Shown here piece after piece: positions 1 through 9,323 of a DNA stretch of 64,000 bases. How positions within the stretch are numbered: the stretch's first letter is position 1; every line of letters starts with the position of its first letter. The position numbers were made by a program, and so were the translations under genes. A model generated the notes under the pieces. It searched no databases and was not told the DNA's origin. It was given only the letters and a program-made list of their open reading frames with translations. Source of the stretch: Aquicella sp964527435 (GTDB taxonomy: Bacteria; Pseudomonadota; Gammaproteobacteria; DSM-16500); the NCBI GenBank assembly GCA_964527435.1, contig CAZGPP010000001.1, forward strand, positions 124,001 through 188,000. The letters run 5' to 3'.

Positions 1-1720
1 ACGTGAAATGTGCGTAGGCATCATAAGAAAGACCGAAGTGACCTTTATTTTCAGGTGAATAGACCGCCTGACTCATCGAGCGCAACAACATGGTTTGAAT
101 CATGTTGGCATCGGGCCGATCACGGACTTCACGTAAAATTTTTGCGTAGTCGCCCGGAACTGGATTGCGATGTACCGGCATCTTCAAGCCAATTTCCTGC
201 AAGAAAAGGCGTAAATCTTCGAGTTTTTCTTGTCGCGGACCTTCGTGAACACGATATAACCCGGGCTGCTCATGCTTTTGCAAGAACTGCGCGGCGGAAA
301 TATTCGCGCACAACATACATTCTTCAATCACACGATGCGAATCAAACCGCTCGTAGGGAATAATCTTTTCAATCTTGCGATCTTTGCCGTAAACAATTTT
401 TGTTTCGGGCATATCAAAGTCAATGGCACCGCGTTTGTCACGCGCATCCAACAAGACATGGAATAAACGGTATAATTCTTCTAACCCTGGCACGACATCG
501 GCAAACTGTTCGCGCATGCGCTGATCTTTCTTTTCCATCATCTTGTGTACTTGTGTGTACGTGAGACGACGGTGCGACTTGATCACCGCTTCATGAAACT
601 CAGATTCCATGATGCGACCGCTCTCATGAATCGTCATTTCAGCCACCATCACCAAACGATCAACATTGGGATTGAGGGAGCAGAGATTATTGGATAAAGC
701 TTCCGGCAACATGGGAATCACACGTGCTGGGAAATAAACAGAGTTGCCGCGATTGTAAGCTTCTTTGTCGAGAAGCGTTCCGGGACGGACATAGTAACTC
801 ACGTCTGCGATCGCGACATATAATTTCCAACCGCCTTTTTCGCGCGGCTCAACATAAACAGCGTCATCAAAATCTCTGGCATCTTCGCCGTCAATTGTCA
901 CAAATGACAACTTACGTAAATCCAGACGACCCTGAATCGCTTCTTCCGGCACAAACGCTGCGAAGCGTGAGGCTTCCTGTAACACGGCATCTGACCATTC
1001 AAATGGCAGATCATGATTACGAATGGCGACATTAATTTCCATCCCAGGGGCCATGTGATCGCCAAGAACCTCGACGATCTCACCCATGGGACGAGAGAAT
1101 TTATCCGGCTGATGGGTAATCGCCGCTACGACGATCTGGCCGTTTTGTGCATCTTTAAAGCTATCGGGCGGGATCAGAATTTCCTGGTTGATGCGCTGGT
1201 TGGCGGATTCAACGTAGCCCACACCAGACTCCACGTAAAACCGACCCACGATTTGCTGGGTGTTATGTTCCAGCACTTCAATAATGGTCGCTTCACGACG
1301 GCCGCGAGAGTCGATATTCGAGACCCGGGCTAGCACTCTGTCACCATGAAACACCCCGCGCATCTGGCGCGGGCTGATAAATAAATCGTCTTCGCCTGTA
1401 TCTGGCACGATGAAACCGAACCCGTCTTTGTGTCCAATGACACGACCGGCAATGGCTTCCATCTTTTCTAATGGCCCGTAGGCACCCTTGCGATTGCGTA
1501 ATAATTGGCCGTCTCGCGACATGGCAATGAGCCGACGTCGTAAAGCTTCGCTCTCTTCATCCGTACGCATACCCAAGTCTTCATGGATTTGTTCGTAGGT
1601 GGCGGGGCGGCCTTTTTCGGCAAGATATTCAAGGATGTATTCGCGGCTGGGGATGGGGTTGGCGTACTTCTCTGCTTCCCTATCTGCAAATGGATCTTTA
1701 TTCTTTTTGTGTTTTGACAT
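1..1720 (-). CDS. rnr: Ribonuclease R (3' end cut by window edge)
   Basis: RNase R is a 3'-5' exoribonuclease that degrades structured RNA in the cytoplasm. About 573 codons can be read from the ATG at 1720. The N-terminus is basic (MSKHKKNKDPF), followed by a winged-helix region, cold-shock domains and then the RNB catalytic domain. The hallmark acidic motif is visible as DGEDARDFDDA. The E. coli protein is about 813 residues, so roughly the last 200 residues, including the S1 domain, lie beyond position 1. No frameshift or stop is seen in the visible part. The gene faces left, with about 200 bp free of genes upstream of it. Family assignment is firm. Confidence 0.93.
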   Translation of the reverse strand, partial: MSKHKKNKDPFADREAEKYANPIPSREYILEYLAEKGRPATYEQIHEDLGMRTDEESEALRRRLIAMSRDGQLLRNRKGAYGPLEKMEAIAGRVIGHKDGFGFIVPDTGEDDLFISPRQMRGVFHGDRVLARVSNIDSRGRREATIIEVLEHNTQQIVGRFYVESGVGYVESANQRINQEILIPPDSFKDAQNGQIVVAAITHQPDKFSRPMGEIVEVLGDHMAPGMEINVAIRNHDLPFEWSDAVLQEASRFAAFVPEEAIQGRLDLRKLSFVTIDGEDARDFDDAVYVEPREKGGWKLYVAIADVSYYVRPGTLLDKEAYNRGNSVYFPARVIPMLPEALSNNLCSLNPNVDRLVMVAEMTIHESGRIMESEFHEAVIKSHRRLTYTQVHKMMEKKDQRMREQFADVVPGLEELYRLFHVLLDARDKRGAIDFDMPETKIVYGKDRKIEKIIPYERFDSHRVIEECMLCANISAAQFLQKHEQPGLYRVHEGPRQEKLEDLRLFLQEIGLKMPVHRNPVPGDYAKILREVRDRPDANMIQTMLLRSMSQAVYSPENKGHFGLSYDAYAHFT

Positions 1721-1930
1721 CAATTAACCTATTTAAACCCGCCATCCTGGGCGGAACATATTGTTTGAAATTCACTCAATCCTTGAAGGAAGAATAATCT
1801 GTTAGCTCAACCATTGCAATGGCATTCATGCTAAAGCCCACTATTTGAGCACAAGTCAGATAATTTGGCCAGCTATTCCCTTACCTGTCACAACAAAATA
1901 CAATAGTAGTATATAACAAGGAGAGTCACC

Positions 1931-2155
1931 ATGCAGGATTCCCGATCTATCACCCTCGTCGCCGCCTGTTTAGTCATCGCAAGCCTGACCGCCTGCGCCC
2001 CGTATCGGCCGGCCCCAGGCAAAGCCGCGATGTGTAACCAGTTAAACAGCCAGATGGTTTTCGCTGGCAGCACCGGCAACTCTCGCCAAGCCGATATTCA
2101 AAATGCCGAGGCTCCGATGGTCGCGCGCACCTACGACAAAGATAACTGTTCTTAA
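1931..2155 (+). CDS. Small lipoprotein, unknown function
   Basis: This 74-residue protein starts with a signal peptide of the lipoprotein type. A hydrophobic stretch ends in a lipobox SLTAC, with the lipidated cysteine at residue 22, so the mature part is about 53 residues. The mature part is polar and has two further cysteines, one at the penultimate position. A clear Shine-Dalgarno AAGGAG lies just upstream of the ATG. Its stop overlaps the 3' end of thyA on the other strand by four bases (2152-2155). I do not recognise the family; only the export class can be inferred. Confidence 0.7.
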   Translation: MQDSRSITLVAACLVIASLTACAPYRPAPGKAAMCNQLNSQMVFAGSTGNSRQADIQNAEAPMVARTYDKDNCS

Positions 2156-2946
2156 ACGGCAACCGCACCTTTGATATGAGGGTGCGCTTCGTAATTTAAG
2201 ATTTCGATATCATCGTACTCGTACTCAAACAGTGACGGTGGAAGACGTTTGAAATTTAAACGCGGCAAATCAAACGGCGTGCGTGAAAGCTGCAGTTTCA
2301 CCTGCTCGAGATGATTGAGATAAATATGGCAATCCCCACCCGTCCAAACAAATTCGCCCGGCTCAAGATCACACTGCTGAGCCATCATGCTGGTTAAGAG
2401 CGCATACGAAGCAATATTAAACGGCACACCGAGAAATGAATCAGCTGACCGCTGATAAAGCTGGCAAGACAACTTGCCATTCGCCACATAAAACTGAAAC
2501 ATCAAATGGCACGGTGGTAAGGCCATCTTCGATAATTCACCCACATTCCAGGCATTCACCAACAAACGACGTGAATCAGGATTGGTCTTAATCTGTTGCA
2601 TCACTTCACTGATTTGGTCGATGACCCTGCCATCTTTGGTTTCCCACGCACGCCATTGCTTGCCGTACACAGGGCCAAGATCACCTTGCTCATTCGCCCA
2701 TTCATTCCAGATACTGACTCCGTGGTCATTCAGGTATTTGATATTGGTATCGCCGTGCAAAAACCAAAACAATTCGTGAAAAATACTTTTCGTATGTAGC
2801 TTTTTAGTTGTGACCAGCGGAAAACCTTCCTGCAGATTAAATCGCATCTGGTAGCCGAACACACTGATTGTCCCCACGCCTGTACGATCCACTTTTTTGA
2901 CACCGTGCGTCAGAATATGCTGCAAATAATCGAGATATTGTTTCAT
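2152..2946 (-). CDS. thyA: Thymidylate synthase ThyA
   Basis: ThyA methylates dUMP to dTMP using 5,10-methylene-tetrahydrofolate and releases dihydrofolate. The protein has 264 residues, the same as E. coli ThyA, with the catalytic cysteine at residue 146 in the motif ALPPCHLMFQFYV. The nucleotide-binding RRLLVNAWN and the QRSADSFLGVPFNIASY segments are present. The start codon overlaps the lgt stop as ATGA, so translation is likely coupled. It is the last gene of the rppH-ptsP-lgt-thyA string, the same order as in E. coli. The dihydrofolate it makes must be reduced again; the pteridine reductase at 52.1 kb could contribute, but that is inference. Confidence 0.98.
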   Translation of the reverse strand: MKQYLDYLQHILTHGVKKVDRTGVGTISVFGYQMRFNLQEGFPLVTTKKLHTKSIFHELFWFLHGDTNIKYLNDHGVSIWNEWANEQGDLGPVYGKQWRAWETKDGRVIDQISEVMQQIKTNPDSRRLLVNAWNVGELSKMALPPCHLMFQFYVANGKLSCQLYQRSADSFLGVPFNIASYALLTSMMAQQCDLEPGEFVWTGGDCHIYLNHLEQVKLQLSRTPFDLPRLNFKRLPPSLFEYEYDDIEILNYEAHPHIKGAVAV

Positions 2947-3731
2947 GCGTAAATACCTTTTCTAAAATAGCCCCAGCTCATTAACCAAACCCCCACCAGA
3001 ATTAGCGGCACCGACAACAACTGCCCCTGCGTTAGCCAGCCAAACGCGATATAACCTAGCTGTTCATCCGGTACCCGATAAAACTCTACGGCAAAACGAA
3101 AGACACCGTAACAAATGGCGAATAATCCTGACACAGCACCCAGCGGACGAGGCTTCTGCGAATACAACCACAAAAGCACAAACATCACCACACCCTCAAG
3201 CACAAACTCATACAATTGCGAGGGGTGTCGCGGCAACGGCCCGGCCATTGGAAACACCATACCCCATGACACATCCGTGACTTTGCCCCACAGTTCACCA
3301 TTAATAAAATTGCCAATACGGCCAGCACCGAGACCAATCGGAACCGCTGGCGCAATCAAATCGGTAATGGCTAAAAACGGTTTATTCATTTTGTAAGCAC
3401 AAATCAGCATACCGGCGAGCACACCGAGCAAACCACCGTGAAACGACATGCCACCTTTCCAGGTTTGCACAATCAACGCAGGGTTCGCGGCAAATTTTTC
3501 CCAATCATAAAAAAAGACATAGCCAAGACGACCACCGAGAATCGCGCCGATGGCTGCGTAAAAAATTAAATCCGATAATTGCTCTTGGGTAAAACCGCGC
3601 GATGACGATCGCAACCGTAACGACAACACCGCCCAACCGCCGATAAAACCCACTAAATACATTAAACCATACCAGTGCACCGGCCACGAAAATACGTGGA
3701 AAGCCACTGGATCGATATTTGGATATTGCAT
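2943..3731 (-). CDS. lgt: Prolipoprotein diacylglyceryl transferase
   Basis: Lgt attaches diacylglycerol from phosphatidylglycerol to the lipobox cysteine of prolipoproteins. It is an inner-membrane enzyme with about seven transmembrane segments. The 262-residue product carries the signature GAGRIGNFINGELWG and the conserved N-terminal segment with HWYGLMYLVGF. It sits between ptsP (one base gap) and thyA (4-base overlap). The window encodes at least five putative lipoproteins that would be its substrates (1931, 9133, 11061, 31435 and 54089). Confidence 0.97.
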   Translation of the reverse strand: MQYPNIDPVAFHVFSWPVHWYGLMYLVGFIGGWAVLSLRLRSSSRGFTQEQLSDLIFYAAIGAILGGRLGYVFFYDWEKFAANPALIVQTWKGGMSFHGGLLGVLAGMLICAYKMNKPFLAITDLIAPAVPIGLGAGRIGNFINGELWGKVTDVSWGMVFPMAGPLPRHPSQLYEFVLEGVVMFVLLWLYSQKPRPLGAVSGLFAICYGVFRFAVEFYRVPDEQLGYIAFGWLTQGQLLSVPLILVGVWLMSWGYFRKGIYA

Positions 3732-3732
3732 G

Positions 3733-6003
3733 TTAACGTCCCGCCCGAATTAAATGTCCTAAACCTACTCGCTCTAAGGCAAGCTCCACATGACAACGAA
3801 TCATCACCGCACTTTCCATGCCCAACACTTCCTGCAGCAAGGTTGCCGCCTTCTTTTTCGAAATATGTCTGACTATCCATTTCACTCGCCCAACCGAAGA
3901 GGCGTTCATACTGAGTGAATCAAACCCGATGGCAATGAGCAGCATGACAGCCGCAGGATCCCCCGCAAGCTCACCGCAAATACTCACGTGCTTACCTTCC
4001 TGATGCCCGCTATCCACTACTTGAATCAGTGCGCGAATCACCGCAGGATGCAATGAATCGTACAAGCCCGCGACACGCGCATTATTGCGATCCACCGCAA
4101 GCAAATATTGTGTGAGATCGTTACTGCCCACCGATAAAAAATCAACGCGCTTGGCCAGTGCACGGGCCTGATACACGGCGGATGGCACTTCAATCATCAC
4201 GCCAATTTGTGGCATTTCCACTTCGTAACCTTCATCGCGCACTTCGTTGTACGCTTTACGCATCAAGCGCATTGCCTCATCTACTTCGGCGACATCCGAG
4301 ACCATCGGTAACATGATACGCATATTATCCAAGCCTTCGCTCGCGCGCAGCATGGCACGAATTTGTGATAGAAAAATTTCGGGATGATCGAGTGTAATAC
4401 GAATGCCGCGCCAACCTAAAAATGGATTATCTTCTGTGATCGGAAAATACGGCAGGGGTTTATCGCCGCCCACGTCGAGTGTTCGCAATATTACAGGTTT
4501 TGGCGCGAAGGATGCCAATAACTGACGGTAAATAATGCGTTGTTCTTCCGTTGAAGGAAACCGGTCACGCATCATAAATGGAATTTCAGTACGGTATAAG
4601 CCAACACCTTCCGCACCGGAAGCCAAAGCAAAACTGACATCCGTACCAAGCCCAGTATTCACCATCAAATTAATTTGATGGTCATCTGTCGTGACGGCTG
4701 GCAAATCGCGAATTTCATCGAGGGCATCATCAAGCTTCCTTTCTTCTTCGAGCAAACGATTAAATTCGACACGCAGGGTTTGACTGGGCGCAACATACAC
4801 TTGCCCGTAATAACCATCCAGAATAATTTCCTGATCCTGCAATTCAAAAATCGGAGCATCGCCCACACCCATGACCGTTGGCACTTTCATGGCACGCGCA
4901 AGAATAGCAACATGCGAATTACCTGATCCGCGCGCACACACCACACCAGCAAGACAACCCTCAGGCACTTCTGCCAAATCGGCTGGCGTTAACATGTCGC
5001 CAATCAGAATGGATTTCTCGGCATATTTCGGTAACGCACGTTCATTTTTTTGTAGATACGCGAGGACGCGCTGTGCGAGATTTTTAATGTCTTCGGCGCG
5101 TTCACGCATGTATTCACTTTCTAGCGTTTCCATACGACGCGTGTGAATTTCTATGGTTTCGCGCAAGGCTCCGGGTGCCCAGTTACCCGCACGAATATAT
5201 CCCGCAACTTCAGCACCCAGATCGTCGTTATCTAAGATGCGCTGATAAACATCGAATAGGGCTAACTCTTCTTTCGGTAACGTTGGCGCAAGACGCTCAC
5301 CCAATAAACGAATATCTTCGCGCACCGAGGTAAAAGCGTCTTGCAGTAATTTAATTTCAATGTCGACATCGTCAGGCGTGCGGTCTGGCACCGTATCAAG
5401 ATCAAACGGTGCGTACACAATCACGCCCGTTCCTACTCCAATTCCGGGTGATCCTGCCACGCCGCTGTAAATCTGGTCGTGCTGTAACTTGGCGTTGCCA
5501 TCGAGAACGGCGGTTAATTCACCGGTCGTTTCAGCATGAAAAATATGTGATGCAAGCTGTGTCGCCAGCGTCACAAAAAAAGCTTCTTCTGCTTCATCGT
5601 AACGTCTTGGTTCGCGCTGTTGAACGATCATCACCCCCAGCACCTGGCGATGATAAATAATGGGTGTGCCCATGAATGCGCGGAAAGCTTCTTCTTTCGC
5701 TTCTTCCACGTGAAAGTAACGCGGGTGCTGCGTCGAGTCATCGATATTCAGCGGCTCTTCACGCTCACCAATTAATCCGATCAAACCTTTATTGATGGGA
5801 ATGCGAACCTTACCCACGCCTTTCGGATTTAAACCTTGCGTTGCCACCAACACATAAGTACCACGCCGACGGTCTAACAAAAAAACGGAGCAGGCTTCAG
5901 TAGCCAGCGCATTGGCAATACGCTTCACCATAATATTCAGCGCCTCATGGAAATCCTGAGCGCTGGATACTTCTTGAAGAATGTGACGTAGTACTGTCAG
6001 CAT
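3733..6003 (-). CDS. ptsP: PEP-protein phosphotransferase, nitrogen PTS enzyme I (PtsP)
   Basis: This is enzyme I of the nitrogen-related phosphotransferase system. It takes phosphate from PEP and passes it to NPr. An N-terminal GAF sensor domain (about residues 1-165) distinguishes it from sugar PTS enzyme I. Next comes the PEP-utilising swivel domain with the phosphorylated histidine in GSGNSHVAILAR (His364), then the C-terminal PEP-binding barrel with GVGLYRTEIPFM, RTLDVGGDKPLPY, GSNDLTQY and the acid/base cysteine in SICGELAGDP. The length of 756 residues fits the family. Its partners NPr and EIIANtr are not in this window. It lies between rppH and lgt as in enteric bacteria. Confidence 0.97.
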   Translation of the reverse strand: MLTVLRHILQEVSSAQDFHEALNIMVKRIANALATEACSVFLLDRRRGTYVLVATQGLNPKGVGKVRIPINKGLIGLIGEREEPLNIDDSTQHPRYFHVEEAKEEAFRAFMGTPIIYHRQVLGVMIVQQREPRRYDEAEEAFFVTLATQLASHIFHAETTGELTAVLDGNAKLQHDQIYSGVAGSPGIGVGTGVIVYAPFDLDTVPDRTPDDVDIEIKLLQDAFTSVREDIRLLGERLAPTLPKEELALFDVYQRILDNDDLGAEVAGYIRAGNWAPGALRETIEIHTRRMETLESEYMRERAEDIKNLAQRVLAYLQKNERALPKYAEKSILIGDMLTPADLAEVPEGCLAGVVCARGSGNSHVAILARAMKVPTVMGVGDAPIFELQDQEIILDGYYGQVYVAPSQTLRVEFNRLLEEERKLDDALDEIRDLPAVTTDDHQINLMVNTGLGTDVSFALASGAEGVGLYRTEIPFMMRDRFPSTEEQRIIYRQLLASFAPKPVILRTLDVGGDKPLPYFPITEDNPFLGWRGIRITLDHPEIFLSQIRAMLRASEGLDNMRIMLPMVSDVAEVDEAMRLMRKAYNEVRDEGYEVEMPQIGVMIEVPSAVYQARALAKRVDFLSVGSNDLTQYLLAVDRNNARVAGLYDSLHPAVIRALIQVVDSGHQEGKHVSICGELAGDPAAVMLLIAIGFDSLSMNASSVGRVKWIVRHISKKKAATLLQEVLGMESAVMIRCHVELALERVGLGHLIRAGR

Positions 6004-6020
6004 GACCCGTCCACTTACCG

Positions 6021-6521
6021 TTAGGTTGCGCTTAGTTGCCTGAAGCGTTTGGTTAACACCGTTTTTGCGAACTCTTTTAACGCCATGACGTAAACACGTC
6101 GCTTAAATGTGACCACTTGTCGCAGCGGGTACCAGTATGAAACCCACGCCCAGGAATCAAACTCAGGGTCTTCATTGCAACGCAGGTCAATCTCAGCATG
6201 CTGGTTAGCAAGCCGTAGCAAAAACCACTTCTGCTTTTGGCCAATGCATAAGGGCTTGGAATAATGTCGGACCAATCGACTGGGTAGGCGATAACGCAGC
6301 CAGCGACGAGTGCTAGCCAGAATCTCGACGTCTTCCGGATTCAGGCCCACTTCTTCCTTGAGCTCGCGAAACATGGTTTGCTCAGGGGTTTCATCTTCAT
6401 TCATCCCGCCTTGCGGGAATTGCCAGGCGAGCATACCGATACGCTTGGCAAAAAATACCTGACGATTATCATTCACCAGAATAATGCCAACCCCGTATCT
6501 ATAACCTGCTTTATCTATCAC
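6021..6521 (-). CDS. rppH: RNA pyrophosphohydrolase RppH
   Basis: RppH removes pyrophosphate from the 5' end of triphosphorylated transcripts and so starts 5'-end-dependent mRNA decay. The protein has 166 residues with a complete Nudix box (GGMNEDETPEQTMFRELKEEVGL, motif form Gx5Ex7REUxEExGU). The N-terminus MIDKAGYRYGVGIILVN is typical of the RppH/NudH group. It is the first gene of the string with ptsP (17-base gap). A GGTGG ribosome-binding site precedes the ATG, and a TATAAT element on the minus strand lies about 24 bases upstream. Confidence 0.96.
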   Translation of the reverse strand: MIDKAGYRYGVGIILVNDNRQVFFAKRIGMLAWQFPQGGMNEDETPEQTMFRELKEEVGLNPEDVEILASTRRWLRYRLPSRLVRHYSKPLCIGQKQKWFLLRLANQHAEIDLRCNEDPEFDSWAWVSYWYPLRQVVTFKRRVYVMALKEFAKTVLTKRFRQLSAT

Positions 6522-6532
6522 CGCCCGCCACC

Positions 6533-6550
6533 TATAATTGTTGTATTATA
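6533..6550. promoter_or_regulatory. Divergent -10 elements between rppH and the FecCD operon
   Basis: Two TATAAT hexamers face away from each other within 18 bases: one on the plus strand at 6533-6538 and one on the minus strand at 6545-6550. They lie in the 83-bp gap between rppH and the FecCD-type permease gene and could drive both. Matching -35 boxes are weak on both strands, so this rests on the -10 hexamers and their position. Confidence 0.4.
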
Positions 6551-6604
6551 CTTAATCGCATTGTTTCAAAATATCAACGCTCGAGCAAATGGATTCCCCC
6601 TACC

Positions 6605-7552
6605 ATGAAATCGATGACCCGCCGACTACTTGTCATCCATCTGATGGCCGCTGCCAGTATTTTGCTTTCGTTATTGAAAGGTAGTACGTCCATTCCCGTC
6701 CATCAACTTTTATATAATGAATACGGCCAGTTTCATACTGTTTTTATGCAGCTGCGGCTGCCTCGCACAATGACGGCTTTCACTAGCGGCGGACTGCTCG
6801 CACTCTCAGGCGCATTAATTCAATTATTACTGCAAAATCCGCTCGCCGACCCCTATGTGCTCGGCATTTCCAGCGGGGCTGCATTCTTTACCTTACTCCT
6901 GATGCTGGCAGGCGCGAGCGGTGACTGGCTACTGGTTGGCGCATGGGCTGGCAGCCTCCTGACCGCCGCACTGGTCGGCATGCTCGCTCGCCGCCATCAG
7001 TGGCAGGTTCACGCTCTTCTCTTAACGGGTATTGCCATTGCCGGAGCATTTACCGCCGGCATTAGCCTAATTCTAGTGATGAGCCCAGATAGCAGCCTGC
7101 ACAGCATGCTATTTTGGCTGATGGGTGATTTGAATGACACCACGCTGTCATGGAGTAGCCTTCTTATTCTCATCACCGGCATGCTGACCTGCTGGCTGCT
7201 AGCACCTGCCTTCAATATTCTGGGACGCGGTGAAAAAGAAGCGAGCGCACTCGGCCTCCCGGTCAAACCGTTTCGCATCCTGATCTTCCTGATGAGCTCA
7301 CTGTTTGCGGCCGCCGCCGTCACACAAGCAGGCTGCATTGGATTCGTTGGTCTCATCGTGCCACATTTTGCACGCAAGCTGATGGGCTATGGCCATCGCT
7401 TGATGCTGCCGGCGACGGTTCTCTTAGGCGGCAGTCTTGTCGTCCTCGCGGACACCTTTGCACGCTCTGCCTTTGCGCCGCTGCAAATCCCAGTCGGCAT
7501 TGTCCTCGCACTCTTTGGCATTCCCATTTTTGTGAGCCTGATTCAAACATGA
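6605..7552 (+). CDS. FecCD/BtuC-family ABC transporter permease
   Basis: This is an inner-membrane permease of the FecCD family, which imports iron-siderophore, haem or cobalamin across the inner membrane. The 315-residue product has about nine hydrophobic segments. It carries the family signature LRLPR followed by GALIQLLLQNPLADPYVLG and, near the C-terminus, the GFVGLIVPHFAR coupling segment. It overlaps the ATPase gene by four bases. No periplasmic binding protein gene (BtuF or FecB type) is next to it, so the substrate is open. Because the window also encodes B12-dependent ribonucleotide reductase, cobalamin is one reasonable guess. Confidence 0.9.
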   Translation: MKSMTRRLLVIHLMAAASILLSLLKGSTSIPVHQLLYNEYGQFHTVFMQLRLPRTMTAFTSGGLLALSGALIQLLLQNPLADPYVLGISSGAAFFTLLLMLAGASGDWLLVGAWAGSLLTAALVGMLARRHQWQVHALLLTGIAIAGAFTAGISLILVMSPDSSLHSMLFWLMGDLNDTTLSWSSLLILITGMLTCWLLAPAFNILGRGEKEASALGLPVKPFRILIFLMSSLFAAAAVTQAGCIGFVGLIVPHFARKLMGYGHRLMLPATVLLGGSLVVLADTFARSAFAPLQIPVGIVLALFGIPIFVSLIQT

Positions 7553-8361
7553 CGACCCTCTCCGTTCGTGATTTAAGCATCACCCGCCAGCGACGCAGAC
7601 TGTGTCAGCATCTTTCATTCACCATCAGCCCCGGTGATTACTGGGCCGTACTCGGGCCTAACGGCTGTGGCAAAACAACACTCCTCCACACACTCTGCGG
7701 CCAACTCCCAGCGACATCGGGCGAAATATTATTGAACAACCAGGCCATCACTCACCTCAAACGACGTGAACTCGCCCAACAAATAGGCATCTTGTTTCAA
7801 ACGCACACACACCCATTTCCACAAATCGTGCGAGACTATTGCCTGGACGCACGCTTTCCGCACCACACCCTGCTGACGGCTGGCAAACATGCTGAGGCAG
7901 ATCGCATCCGGTTACAGCACATTCTCAATCGCTTACAGCTAACCGACCTCGCTGACAAAAACATTCAGCAATTATCGGGCGGCGAACAACGTCGCGCAGC
8001 GATTGCCGCACTACTCATGCAATCTCCCGACATTTATGTATTAGACGAACCCATTAATCACCTGGATTTACATCATCAGATCGAAACCATGTCTATTTTC
8101 AAGGAAGCCTCACGCACCCATGGCATCATCATGGCCGTACACGACATCAATCTCGCCGCTCACGACTGCAATAAAATATTAATGCTCTTTCAAGACGGCA
8201 CGAGCATGCAAGGTAGTTGCAGCGAGATGCTAACCACAGAGTTACTGAGCCGCCTCTATCAACACCCCATTGACGTGATACAGGCAGGCGATCAAACTTA
8301 CTGGCAACCGAGACGAACAAATTTAACCAAAAAGGAAACACCATGGGAATTCGCGTATTAG
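7549..8361 (+). CDS. ABC transporter ATP-binding protein, BtuD/FecE type
   Basis: This is the ATPase partner of the preceding FecCD permease. The 270-residue protein shows Walker A GPNGCGKTT (residues 36-44), the ABC signature LSGGEQ (142-147), Walker B IYVLDEP (162-168) and the switch histidine in MAVHDIN. The start overlaps the permease stop by four bases, which supports translational coupling in one operon. Its last 19 bases overlap the start of dapB, so dapB may be read from the same transcript. Substrate cannot be told from the ATPase alone. Confidence 0.93.
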   Translation: MTTLSVRDLSITRQRRRLCQHLSFTISPGDYWAVLGPNGCGKTTLLHTLCGQLPATSGEILLNNQAITHLKRRELAQQIGILFQTHTHPFPQIVRDYCLDARFPHHTLLTAGKHAEADRIRLQHILNRLQLTDLADKNIQQLSGGEQRRAAIAALLMQSPDIYVLDEPINHLDLHHQIETMSIFKEASRTHGIIMAVHDINLAAHDCNKILMLFQDGTSMQGSCSEMLTTELLSRLYQHPIDVIQAGDQTYWQPRRTNLTKKETPWEFAY

Positions 8362-9077
8362 TTAGCGGAGCATTTGGCCGCATGGGGCAACATGTTGCAA
8401 AAGCCGTTGCCGCCCACCCCGCACTTGAGTTAGCTGGCCAGACGGGCCGGGAATACGATCTTGCCCAGGCCATCAAAGACAGTAAAGCGGATGTCGTCGT
8501 TGATTTTACCCTCCCCGATTCCGTTTACAAAAACACCAAAGCCATTATCGATGCCGGTGCAAGACCCGTTATCGGCACAACCGGCTTGAAGGCAGAGGAA
8601 ATTCAAGAGCTACAAAAACTCTGCGCGAGTCTCAAGCGTGGCGGCTTGATCGCCCCGAATTTTTCTTTAGGCGCCGTGCTTGTCATGAAATATGCGCGCG
8701 AAGTTGCGAAGTACATGCCAAACGTTGAAATCATTGAAATGCACCACGAGGCGAAAGTTGACAGCCCTTCAGGCTCTGCCATTCGCGCGGCTGAAATGCT
8801 GGCCGAAAGCCTTAAACAACCCAACCCATTATTACCCAAAGCCTCTGAAACCATCCCCGGCGCACGCGGCGCACTGTTACACGGCATCCCCATTCACGCC
8901 ATCCGCTTACCGGGCACCTTGGCTCACCTTGAGATTCTCTTCGGCAATACCGGTGAAACCGTCTCTCTGCGCCACGACACGCTAGACCGTGCCTGCTTTA
9001 TGCCTGGCGTATGCCTTGCCTGTGAGAAAGTCATGGGAATGGAAGGATTAGCTTACGGTCTGGAAGAGATATTGTAG
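8343..9077 (+). CDS. dapB: 4-hydroxy-tetrahydrodipicolinate reductase
   Basis: DapB reduces 4-hydroxy-tetrahydrodipicolinate with NAD(P)H in the diaminopimelate/lysine pathway, which feeds peptidoglycan synthesis. The nucleotide-binding motif GAFGRMG is at residues 9-15. The catalytic region reads EMHHEAKVDSPSGSA, matching the family pattern E(L/M)HHxxKxDxPSGTA. At 244 residues it is shorter than the E. coli enzyme (273) and resembles the compact form found in other phyla. The start ATG at 8343 has AAGGAAA upstream and lies inside the end of the ATPase gene. Confidence 0.95.
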   Translation: MGIRVLVSGAFGRMGQHVAKAVAAHPALELAGQTGREYDLAQAIKDSKADVVVDFTLPDSVYKNTKAIIDAGARPVIGTTGLKAEEIQELQKLCASLKRGGLIAPNFSLGAVLVMKYAREVAKYMPNVEIIEMHHEAKVDSPSGSAIRAAEMLAESLKQPNPLLPKASETIPGARGALLHGIPIHAIRLPGTLAHLEILFGNTGETVSLRHDTLDRACFMPGVCLACEKVMGMEGLAYGLEEIL

Positions 9078-9086
9078 AAATATCAA

Positions 9087-9120
9087 TCCTGAGCGCTGTC
9101 TGATCAGGCAACGCTCAGGA
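9087..9120. terminator. Hairpin between dapB and a minus-strand lipoprotein gene
   Basis: A 9-bp perfect stem (TCCTGAGCG at 9087-9095 pairing with CGCTCAGGA at 9112-9120) with an inner CTG/CAG pairing lies between two converging genes. On the minus strand it is followed by ATTGATATTTC, so it may end the lipoprotein transcript; on the plus strand there is no T tract. It may act on both. Confidence 0.5.
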
Positions 9121-9132
9121 GAAGCAAGAACA

Positions 9133-9255
9133 TCAATGACTGCTTGGACGACCGGTTGATGCGGGGCACGCCGTATCACATGACTTCGAATAACAGCCGC
9201 TCAACAAACCACCTGCCATCACCATCAATAAAACCAGCGCTGTTAATTTTTTCAT
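9133..9255 (-). CDS. Very small lipoprotein, 40 residues
   Basis: This short gene encodes 40 residues starting MKKLTALVLLMVMAGGLLSGC. It has a basic start, a hydrophobic core and a good lipobox LLSGC with the lipid cysteine at residue 21. The mature peptide is only about 20 residues and contains two more cysteines. AAGGAG lies seven bases upstream of the ATG, which is strong support for translation. A stem-loop follows the stop. It resembles the entericidin or small-lipoprotein class in size and layout, but I see no specific family match. It opposes murI and dapB. Confidence 0.72.
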   Translation of the reverse strand: MKKLTALVLLMVMAGGLLSGCYSKSCDTACPASTGRPSSH

Positions 9256-9323
9256 TTCTGACTCCTTGTACCGAATGATAAAAAGAAAAGACAAACATCC
9301 ATTCTATGTTAAAATCTAAAGAC

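Noticed and set aside
6522..6604. Cobalamin riboswitch upstream of the FecCD permease
   Set aside because: The gap is only 83 bases, too short for a B12 riboswitch of about 200 bases, and no B12-box-like sequence was seen. The gap before nrdJ is also too short.
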